Shown here piece by piece: positions 55,722 through 64,000 of a stretch of DNA of 64,000 bases. The number at the start of each line of letters is the position of its first letter. Position 1 is the first letter of the stretch. A program made the position numbers and the translations under genes. This stretch comes from Mycobacterium sp. ENV421 (GTDB taxonomy: Bacteria; Actinomycetota; Actinomycetes; Mycobacteriales; Mycobacteriaceae). The notes under the pieces were generated by a model. The model worked only from the letters and a program-made list of their open reading frames with translations. It ran no database searches and was not told the DNA's origin. The stretch lies in NCBI RefSeq assembly GCF_002887815.1, contig NZ_PDHO01000012.1:87221-151220 (forward strand). Reading direction: 5' to 3'.

Positions 55722-57164
55722 ATGACACTCACCCCGGAAGCCAAGCCGGCAGAGCCGATGACCCAGGAAGAGGCCATCGCCTCACTGGGCCGTTACGGCT
55801 ACGGCTGGTCGGACTCCGACGCCGCGGGCGCCGGCGCGCAGCGCGGCCTGTCCGAAGCGGTGGTGCGCGACATCTCGGCCAAGAAGAGCGAGCCCGAGTG
55901 GATGCTCGACATCCGGCTCAAGGCGCTGCGCACGTTCGACAAGAAGCCGATGCCGAACTGGGGCTCCAACCTCGAGGGCATCGACTTCGACAACATCAAG
56001 TACTTCGTGCGCTCGAGCGAGAAGCAGGCCGCCACGTGGGATGACCTGCCCGCCGACATCAAGAACACCTACGACCGGCTCGGTATCCCGGAGGCCGAGA
56101 AGCAGCGCCTGGTGTCGGGTGTGGCCGCACAGTACGAGTCCGAGGTGGTCTACCACTCGATCCGTGAGGACCTCGAGGCCCAGGGCGTGATCTTCCTGGA
56201 CACCGACTCGGGCCTGCGCGAGCACCCGGAGCTCTTCAAGCAGTACTTCGGCACCGTGATCCCGGCCGGGGACAACAAGTTCTCCGCGCTCAACACCGCG
56301 GTGTGGTCGGGTGGTTCGTTCATCTACGTCCCGAAGGGCGTGCACGTCGACATCCCGCTGCAGGCCTACTTCCGGATCAACACCGAGAACATGGGCCAGT
56401 TCGAGCGGACGCTGATCATCGTCGACGAAGACGCCTACGTGCACTACGTCGAGGGCTGTACCGCGCCGATCTACAAGAGCGACTCGCTGCACTCGGCGGT
56501 CGTCGAGATCATCGTGAAGCCCGGTGGCCGTTGCCGTTACACGACCATCCAGAACTGGTCGAACAACGTCTACAACCTGGTGACCAAGCGTGCCCGCGCC
56601 GAGGCCGGCGCCACCATGGAGTGGGTCGACGGCAACATCGGCTCGAAGGTCACGATGAAGTACCCGGCGGTGTGGATGACCGGTGAGCACGCCAAGGGTG
56701 AGGTGCTGTCGGTGGCGTTCGCCGGCGAAGGCCAGCACCAGGACACCGGCGCCAAGATGCTGCACCTGGCTCCGTACACGTCGAGCAACATCGTGTCCAA
56801 GTCGGTGGCCCGCGGTGGCGGCCGGGCGTCCTACCGGGGCCTGGTCCAGGTCAACAAGGGTGCGCACGGATCGCGGTCGAGCGTGAAATGCGATGCGCTG
56901 CTTGTCGATACGGTCAGCCGCAGTGACACCTACCCCTATGTCGACATCCGCGAGGACGACGTCACGATGGGCCACGAGGCCACCGTGTCGAAGGTCAGCG
57001 AAGATCAACTGTTCTACCTGATGAGCCGCGGCATGACCGAGGACGAGGCAATGGCGATGGTCGTGCGCGGCTTCGTCGAGCCGATCGCCAAGGAACTGCC
57101 CATGGAATACGCCCTGGAGCTGAACCGGCTGATCGAGCTGCAAATGGAAGGTGCTGTCGGTTAA
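55722..57164 (+). CDS. sufB: Fe-S cluster assembly scaffold protein SufB
   Basis: This 480-residue SufB is a beta-helix scaffold subunit that builds Fe-S clusters with SufC and SufD. Characteristic segments are [18 protein letters not shown] in parts, [10 protein letters not shown] with a conserved Cys, [15 protein letters not shown] text here as [11 protein letters not shown], and a C-terminus ending [11 protein letters not shown]. The M. tuberculosis orthologue (Rv1461) carries an intein; this copy has none. A strong AGAAGGAG precedes the ATG. sufD starts on the base after the stop. Confidence 0.96.
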   Translation: MTLTPEAKPAEPMTQEEAIASLGRYGYGWSDSDAAGAGAQRGLSEAVVRDISAKKSEPEWMLDIRLKALRTFDKKPMPNWGSNLEGIDFDNIKYFVRSSEKQAATWDDLPADIKNTYDRLGIPEAEKQRLVSGVAAQYESEVVYHSIREDLEAQGVIFLDTDSGLREHPELFKQYFGTVIPAGDNKFSALNTAVWSGGSFIYVPKGVHVDIPLQAYFRINTENMGQFERTLIIVDEDAYVHYVEGCTAPIYKSDSLHSAVVEIIVKPGGRCRYTTIQNWSNNVYNLVTKRARAEAGATMEWVDGNIGSKVTMKYPAVWMTGEHAKGEVLSVAFAGEGQHQDTGAKMLHLAPYTSSNIVSKSVARGGGRASYRGLVQVNKGAHGSRSSVKCDALLVDTVSRSDTYPYVDIREDDVTMGHEATVSKVSEDQLFYLMSRGMTEDEAMAMVVRGFVEPIAKELPMEYALELNRLIELQMEGAVG

Positions 57165-58351
57165 GTGAGCAATCTCTCGAAGGCAGTGGAGGGCTCGCAC
57201 CTCACTGCCATCAACAAGGGCGAGCAATTCAGCTCGTTCGACGTCGACGCCTTCGAGGTGCCCGGCGGCCGCGACGAGTTGTGGCGGTTCACCCCGCTCA
57301 AGCGGCTGCGCGGCCTGCACGACGGCTCGGCCGTCGCCAACGGCACCGCGGCGATCACGGTGACCGAGCGCCCCGGCGTCACGGTCGAGACCGTGCGGCG
57401 CGGTGACGAGCGACTCGGCCAGGGCGGGGTGCCCAGCGATCGGGTTGCCGCGCAGGCGTTCTCGTCGTTCAACTCGGCGACGGTGGTGACCGTCGCACGG
57501 GACACCGAGGTCGCCGAGCCCATCGAGATCACCGTCGACGGCCCCGGTGCGGGCGGGGTGGCCTACGGTCACCTGCAGATCCGGGTCGAAGAACTCTCCC
57601 GGGCGATCGTCGTCGTCGACCTGCGCGGCAGCGGTACCTATGCTGACAACGTCGAGATCATCGTCGGCGACTCGGCCGGTCTCGGCGTCATCTGGATCGC
57701 GGACTTCGCCGACGACATGGTGCACGTCAGCGCGCACCACGCCAAGCTCGGCAAGGACTCGGTTCTCGGGCACGTCAACGTCACCCTCGGCGGTGACGTG
57801 GTGCGTACCTCGACCACCGTGCGGTTCACCGGTCCGGGCGGGGACGCCAAGCTGCTCGGCACCTACTTCGCCGACGCCGGGCAGTTCTTCGAGTCCCGAC
57901 TGCTGGTCGACCACGCGCAACCGAACTGCAAGTCGGACGTGCTGTACAAGGGTGCGCTGCAAGGGGATCCGGATTCCAAGAAGCCCGACGCGCACACCGT
58001 GTGGGTGGGCGACGTGCTGATCCGGGCCGAGGCCACCGGCACCGACACCTTCGAGGTCAACCGCAACCTGGTGCTCACCGACGGCGCCCGCGCCGACTCG
58101 GTGCCCAACCTGGAGATCGAGACCGGCGAGATCGTCGGCGCCGGGCACGCCAGTGCCACCGGCCGTTTCGACGACGAGCAGCTGTTCTATCTGCGTGCCC
58201 GCGGTATCCCGGAGGCGCAAGCCCGCCGGCTGGTGGTGCGCGGCTTCTTCAACGAGATCATCGCCAAAATCGCGGTCCCCGAGGTGCGCGAGCGCCTGAC
58301 CGATGCCATCGAACGAGAACTTGCCATCACTGAGTCGAAAGCCACACAGCC

Positions 58352-58355
<4 letters not shown>
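57165..58355 (+). CDS. sufD: Fe-S cluster assembly protein SufD
   Basis: This 396-residue protein is the SufB paralogue that completes the SufBC2D complex. Family features are the N-terminal substrate-like DELWRFTPLKRLRGL and the C-terminal beta-helix end RARGIPEAQARRLVVRGFFNEI in parts, with the conserved His-type region around LLVDHAQPNCKSDVLYKG. The GTG start directly follows the sufB TAA. The stop overlaps the sufC ATG by 4 nt. Confidence 0.95.
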
Positions 58356-60371
<2,016 letters not shown>

Positions 60372-60836
60372 GTGAAACTCGAGCAGATGTACCAGGAAGT
60401 GATCCTGGACCACTACAAGCACCCGCACCACCGCGGGCTGCGTGAGCCGTTCGGCGCCGAGGTGCATCACGTCAATCCGACGTGCGGCGACGAGGTGACG
60501 CTGCGGGTGGCGCTGTCCGCGGACGGCGAACAGGTCACCGACATCTCCTACGACGGCCAGGGCTGCTCGATCAGCCAGGCCGCCACCTCGGTGCTCACCG
60601 ATCAGGTGATCGGGCTGACCGTCGGCGACGCGTTGAAGACCGTGGCGGCGTTCACCGAGATGGTGTCGTCGCGGGGCACCGTCGAGGGCGACGAGGACGT
60701 GCTCGGCGACGGAGTGGCCTTCGCCGGTGTGGCGAAGTATCCGGCCCGGGTGAAGTGCGCGCTGCTGGGCTGGCTGGCGTTCAAAGACGCGGTGGCTCAG
60801 GCATCGCATCGAAAAGACTTGGAGGAGAAGCGATGA
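60372..60836 (+). CDS. sufU: zinc-dependent sulfurtransferase SufU
   Basis: This 154-residue IscU-like protein acts as a zinc-dependent sulfur acceptor for SufS, shown in Bacillus and assumed here. The three conserved Cys are Cys38 (NPTCGDEV), Cys65 (GQGCSISQA) and Cys129 (VKCALLGW). The start GTG directly follows the sufS stop. Its end overlaps sufT by 4 nt, with the Shine-Dalgarno GGAGGAG for sufT inside. Confidence 0.95.
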   Translation: MKLEQMYQEVILDHYKHPHHRGLREPFGAEVHHVNPTCGDEVTLRVALSADGEQVTDISYDGQGCSISQAATSVLTDQVIGLTVGDALKTVAAFTEMVSSRGTVEGDEDVLGDGVAFAGVAKYPARVKCALLGWLAFKDAVAQASHRKDLEEKR

Positions 60837-61165
60837 CGGAGCCCAATCTGATCGACGATATCGAGGAAGCCATGCGCGACGTGGTAGATCCCGAACTGGG
60901 GATCAACGTCGTCGACCTCGGTCTGGTCTACGACCTCAACGTCGAAGACGCCGAGGGCTCGAAGGTCGCCCTCGTTGACATGACGTTGACGTCGGCCGCT
61001 TGTCCGCTGACCGACGTGATCGAGGACCAGACGCGCACCGCGCTCGTCGGCGCCGGGCTCGTCAACGAGATCAAGATCAACTGGGTGTGGAACCCGCCGT
61101 GGGGCCCGGACAAGATCACCGAGGACGGCCGCGAACAGCTCCGCGCGCTGGGGTTCACTGTCTAA
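60833..61165 (+). CDS. sufT: Fe-S maturation factor SufT (DUF59/MIP18 family)
   Basis: This 110-residue protein is a single MIP18/DUF59 domain (DVVDPELGINVVDLGLVYDL in part, ACPLTDVIEDQ with the conserved Cys, and the C-terminal NPPWGPDKIT). It helps deliver Fe-S clusters to client proteins. It corresponds to Rv1466 and closes the sufRBDCSUT operon. Its ATG overlaps the sufU stop. A leaderless promoter for the next gene overlaps its stop codon. Confidence 0.92.
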   Translation: MTEPNLIDDIEEAMRDVVDPELGINVVDLGLVYDLNVEDAEGSKVALVDMTLTSAACPLTDVIEDQTRTALVGAGLVNEIKINWVWNPPWGPDKITEDGREQLRALGFTV

Positions 61166-61168
61166 TCT
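61163..61168 (+). promoter_or_regulatory. -10 box of the membrane-protein gene after sufT
   Basis: TAATCT lies 6 nt before the ATG at 61175 and overlaps the sufT TAA stop, predicting a leaderless mRNA for the downstream gene set. Confidence 0.45.
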
Positions 61169-61174
61169 GAGCTG

Positions 61175-61744
61175 ATGCTCACCGTTCCCGCCTTCGTGTG
61201 GCGCGGCGGCGGATTCGTCCGGGTCATCGTGGTCGGCATGAGCACCGGTGTCTTCATCGGCCTGCTGGCGTGGTTGGACTCCGGACTGTGGTTCGCCGCG
61301 CTGTTGGCCGCTGCCATCGTCACGGTGGTCTACGGGATCTGGCTGGGCCTGCGGATGGCGAAGTTCTGGCCCGGCGCCACGGCACTGACCGGTCAACAGC
61401 GTGTGCGCGTCGCCGGGGTGACCCGCTGGGGCGGTCGCATCGGCGACCCCGCCCTGGCTCAGCCGGTGGTCGACTACGCCGACGGGCTGCGCAAGTCCGC
61501 CGAGACCGGGCGGCCGTTCCGGTGGGTGGTGCCGCTGATCCTCGTCGTCGCGATCGGAACCGCGGTATGGGATGCGGTATTCGGCTCGACGCGTGACGTC
61601 GTCGCGTCTTGCGTGTACCTGGTGCTGCTTGCCTTCCAGCTGTTCTGGTGGCCCGGGCGCCGAGATCAGCTGCTGACCAACGCTGATCGTGCCCGGGAAC
61701 GTGCGGTGGCGCTCATCGAGCGCACCCGGGGTGCGGCCGAGTGA
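61175..61744 (+). CDS. membrane protein of unknown function
   Basis: This 189-residue protein has four predicted membrane helices in two pairs (about 14-34, 37-57, 114-131 and 139-155). A basic/neutral loop (VTRWGGRIGDPALAQPV) and a charged C-terminal helix (DQLLTNADRARERAVALIER) flank them. I recognise no family beyond actinobacterial hypotheticals. It has its own leaderless promoter and is coupled to the next gene, whose start overlaps its stop. Confidence 0.6.
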   Translation: MLTVPAFVWRGGGFVRVIVVGMSTGVFIGLLAWLDSGLWFAALLAAAIVTVVYGIWLGLRMAKFWPGATALTGQQRVRVAGVTRWGGRIGDPALAQPVVDYADGLRKSAETGRPFRWVVPLILVVAIGTAVWDAVFGSTRDVVASCVYLVLLAFQLFWWPGRRDQLLTNADRARERAVALIERTRGAAE

Positions 61745-62382
61745 TGGCCCCACCCACGGTGGTGGCCACCCGCCGCCAACTGCACGGCATCGCCGAAAGC
61801 TTCCTTGCCGGGCCGCAGTACCGCGCGACCGGGACGATCCGACTGGCCGTTCGTCCGGATGGCTTCAGCGCCACCGCCCTGGCGATCGCGGTGCAGGGGA
61901 ACACGCTGGTGTGGCAAGACGGCAGCATCGCGCTGACCGGCCGGGTACGTGACCTGGCGGCGGCCACCGGGCTCGATGTGGGCCCGCCCCCGGCCACGGT
62001 GTATCACAGCGTCGTCACACTGGAGCCCGACACCGACCTCGACATCGACACCGACGCCGCCGACGCCATCTACCGCAGCCTCTACGCCGGCGGGTTCGCG
62101 ATCAAAGCTGTTGTCCCAGAATCGCATCCGGTGTTGTGGCCGGAGCACCTCGACGTCGCGGCCACGGTCGAGGAGGTCAACTACGGAGTGTCGGCGGGCG
62201 ACGACTTTCACGAACTGCCCTACGCCTACGTCGGTCCGTGGGATTTCACCGCCGCACCGCGCACCGGACCGGTGTGGAACGCGCCGTTCGGCGCCGTGCG
62301 CGCACACGACCTCGCCGCCGACGTCGATACGCTGGCCGCCGACATCGCCGACTTCTTCCGCCGGGTCCAAGAATCGCTGTGA
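61741..62382 (+). CDS. conserved actinobacterial protein of unknown function
   Basis: This 213-residue soluble protein has no signal peptide or membrane helix. It is rich in short beta segments (IRLAVRPDGFSATALAIAVQG, GNTLVWQDG) and ends in an acidic helix. The start could be GTG 61741 or ATG 61744. The first overlaps the previous stop by 4 nt, so coupling is likely. I recall homologues of this kind only as hypotheticals near mycobacterial suf genes. The downstream OYE gene starts within its stop codon. Confidence 0.58.
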   Translation: MMAPPTVVATRRQLHGIAESFLAGPQYRATGTIRLAVRPDGFSATALAIAVQGNTLVWQDGSIALTGRVRDLAAATGLDVGPPPATVYHSVVTLEPDTDLDIDTDAADAIYRSLYAGGFAIKAVVPESHPVLWPEHLDVAATVEEVNYGVSAGDDFHELPYAYVGPWDFTAAPRTGPVWNAPFGAVRAHDLAADVDTLAADIADFFRRVQESL

Positions 62383-63542
62383 GTCCGACGGAATCCAGAC
62401 CGCCCGCCGCGATGTTGCACACCGTCATGGAGGATGCGCGCGTGCAAGAGCTGTTCACCCCGCTGACGATCGGGTCGCTGACGGTGCCCAACCGGTTCGC
62501 GATGGCACCGATGACGCGTGCCGCCTCGCCGGACGGTGTTCCGGGAGCCGACGTGGCCGCCTACTACGGCCGCCGTGCGACCGGCGGCACCGGACTGATC
62601 ATCACTGAGGGCGTTCGGATTCCGCATCCCGCCGCCGGCTGGCCGGACCGCATCCCCAACCTCGACGGCGACGATGTGCTGGCGGGCTGGCGCGCAGTCA
62701 CCGCCGCCGTGCACGCCGGGGGTGCGACGATCGCCGCCCAGCTCTGGCATCAGGGCGTCGCGCGCGGTGTTCACGACGGTGACCGCCCCGATCAGACGCC
62801 GGTAAGCCCGTCGGGCATCGACATCGGCGGCGGCGCGACCGGCCGGGCGCTGGGCATCGAGGAGCTGCCGCAGCTCGCGCAGGCGTATGCGCTGGCGGCC
62901 GCCAACGCTGCGGCGGCCGGCTTCGACGCCGTCGAGATCCACGGCGCCCACGGCTACCTGCTGGACCAATTCCTCTGGGAGCACACCAATCACCGCACCG
63001 ACGGCTACGGCGGCTCGCTGGCGGCACGCACCCGGTTCCCCGCCGAGGTGGTCGCCGCGGTGCGTGCGGCAGTGGGGCCCGGCTTCCCGATCATCTACCG
63101 CTTTTCGCAGTGGAAGATGAACCGCTACGACGCGCAGGTGGCCGCCAGCGCAGCGGAACTCGAGCAACTGTTGGCCCCGCTGGTCGAGGCCGGTGTTGAC
63201 GTACTGCACCCGTCGACGCGGCGGCACTATCTGCCCGGCTTCGGTGACGAGGACCCGCAACTCAGTCTGGCCGGCTGGACCAAGAAGATGACCGGTCTGC
63301 CCGTCATCGCCGTCGGTTCGGTGGGTCTGGAGACCGAGTTCAACCCGGGTGCGGGGAGCGGACCGATCCCGCCGTCGCCCATCGACCGGCTGCTCGATCA
63401 GTTCGAGGCCGGTGAATTCGACATCGTCGCGGTCGGGCGTGCCCTGCTCGCCGACCCGGCGTGGGTCAACCACCTGCGCGAAGGCAAGCTCGACGAGTTC
63501 GGCGGTTTCGATGCGACCAGTGCACTGGGCCGTTTGTATTAG
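62379..63542 (+). CDS. Old Yellow Enzyme family NADH:flavin oxidoreductase
   Basis: This 387-residue FMN-dependent ene-reductase has LFTPLTIGSLTVPNRFAMAPM in parts (FMN-binding start), IAAQLWHQG, the active-site/FMN segment AVEIHGAHGYLLDQFLWEHTN in parts, NHRTDGYGGSLAARTRFPAEV in parts and a C-terminal VGRALLADP. The physiological substrate is probably an activated alkene or quinone. The GTG at 62379 overlaps the upstream stop by 4 nt; internal ATG codons at 62412 and 62427 are alternatives because the conserved region starts only about residue 25. Confidence 0.85.
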   Translation: MSPTESRPPAAMLHTVMEDARVQELFTPLTIGSLTVPNRFAMAPMTRAASPDGVPGADVAAYYGRRATGGTGLIITEGVRIPHPAAGWPDRIPNLDGDDVLAGWRAVTAAVHAGGATIAAQLWHQGVARGVHDGDRPDQTPVSPSGIDIGGGATGRALGIEELPQLAQAYALAAANAAAAGFDAVEIHGAHGYLLDQFLWEHTNHRTDGYGGSLAARTRFPAEVVAAVRAAVGPGFPIIYRFSQWKMNRYDAQVAASAAELEQLLAPLVEAGVDVLHPSTRRHYLPGFGDEDPQLSLAGWTKKMTGLPVIAVGSVGLETEFNPGAGSGPIPPSPIDRLLDQFEAGEFDIVAVGRALLADPAWVNHLREGKLDEFGGFDATSALGRLY

Positions 63543-63586
63543 CTGCAACAGGGAACACACACCGACAACCAGACGTTAGGACTGAC

Positions 63587-63946
63587 GTGGCTACCCAAGA
63601 CCTGACCGCACAGAACTTCAACGACACCATCACCGGCAACGACATCGTGCTGGTCGACTTCTGGGCGTCGTGGTGCGGACCGTGTCGCGCCTTCGCCCCG
63701 ACATTCACGACGTCGTCGGAACAGCACCCGGACGTCGTCTACGGCAAGGTCGACACCGAGGCTGAGCAGGAACTGGCGGCCGCCGCCGAGATCCGCTCGA
63801 TCCCCACGCTGATGGCGTTCAAGAAGGGCAAGCTGATCTTCAACCAGGCCGGCGCCCTGCCGCCCGCGGCGCTGGAGGATCTCATCCGCCAGGTCAAGGA
63901 GTTCGACGTCGACTCGGCGATCGCGTCCCAGTCCAAGGACGCCTAA
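63587..63946 (+). CDS. trxA: thioredoxin
   Basis: This 119-residue thioredoxin has the active site WCGPC with Cys30 and Cys33, the family start VLVDFWASWCGPC, the cis-Pro in RSIPTLMAFKKGK and a C-terminal extension of about 15 residues. It corresponds to Rv1470, just before trxB1-like genes in M. tuberculosis. The GTG is preceded by AGGA within TTAGGACTGAC. The longer frame upstream overlaps the OYE gene and is rejected. It provides disulfide reduction in the cytosol. Confidence 0.92.
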   Translation: MATQDLTAQNFNDTITGNDIVLVDFWASWCGPCRAFAPTFTTSSEQHPDVVYGKVDTEAEQELAAAAEIRSIPTLMAFKKGKLIFNQAGALPPAALEDLIRQVKEFDVDSAIASQSKDA

Positions 63947-64000
63947 GCCTCGATCCACCGATAAATTGGTTGGTCGTGGGGTGTCGGAATGAGGAAAGTG

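Noticed and set aside
55782..58220. 812-codon open frame antisense to sufB-sufD
   Set aside because: Long antisense frames are common at this GC content. The sense strand encodes clear SufB and SufD.

Overview
The window is high-GC actinobacterial DNA and reads as a Mycobacterium sensu lato chromosome, probably environmental or fast-growing. The gene order follows the M. tuberculosis block from Rv1410c to Rv1470 almost step by step: P55-lprG, riboflavin genes, uvrC-rapZ-yvcK-whiA, gap-pgk-tpiA-secG, the pentose-phosphate operon, ctaB, qor, ctaA, an ABC exporter, mptB, the suf operon and trxA. GTG starts, 4-nt start/stop overlaps and TANNNT -10 boxes lying 6-7 nt before a start codon (leaderless mRNAs) are frequent, as in mycobacteria. 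All species and locus comparisons come from memory of known mycobacterial genomes, not from a search.

Layout. 1-4320: a tightly coupled four-gene cluster (class-III aminotransferase, FGGY sugar kinase, NagB-type deaminase, LysA-like decarboxylase) with no pathway I recognise. 4322-6591: P55 efflux pump and lprG lipoprotein (minus strand). 6722-20827: riboflavin genes (ribE, ribBA, ribH) and a PH-domain membrane protein. They are split by a 10.7-kb array of three paralogous giant exported repeat proteins (7574-18267), followed by a remnant that looks like the 3' end of an mgtE magnesium transporter gene. 20814-26295: GNAT acetyltransferase, then uvrC, rapZ, yvcK, whiA. 26292-27908: MOSC protein and a solute-binding-like protein without signal peptide. 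27986-31303: glycolytic operon and secG. 31300-34089: accessory stretch with a divergent MDR oxidoreductase/MarR pair around a palindromic operator and a DUF222-HNH protein under a textbook mycobacterial LexA box. 34220-37498: ppc and a DUF309 gene. 37661-45872: minus-strand tkt-tal-zwf-opcA-pgl operon that continues into a coiled-coil protein and a cytochrome P450. 46107-54920: ctaB, an unknown exported protein, qor, an ATP-grasp-like protein, ctaA, an ABC exporter and mptB. 55011-61165: sufR-B-D-C-S-U-T. 61175-63946: two conserved unknowns, an Old Yellow Enzyme homologue and a thioredoxin.

Most of the window is housekeeping. The accessory content most worth attention is the three-gene surface-protein array inside the riboflavin locus. 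Its members share a roughly 32-residue Arg/His/Lys-rich n-region in front of the signal peptide, low-complexity stalks (one made of in-frame 30-bp DNA repeats), a conserved approximately 200-residue domain and Ca-binding-like beta repeats. Next in interest are the start-of-window amino-sugar-like cluster and a P450 that lacks the I-helix acidic residue and sits in the NADPH-producing operon.
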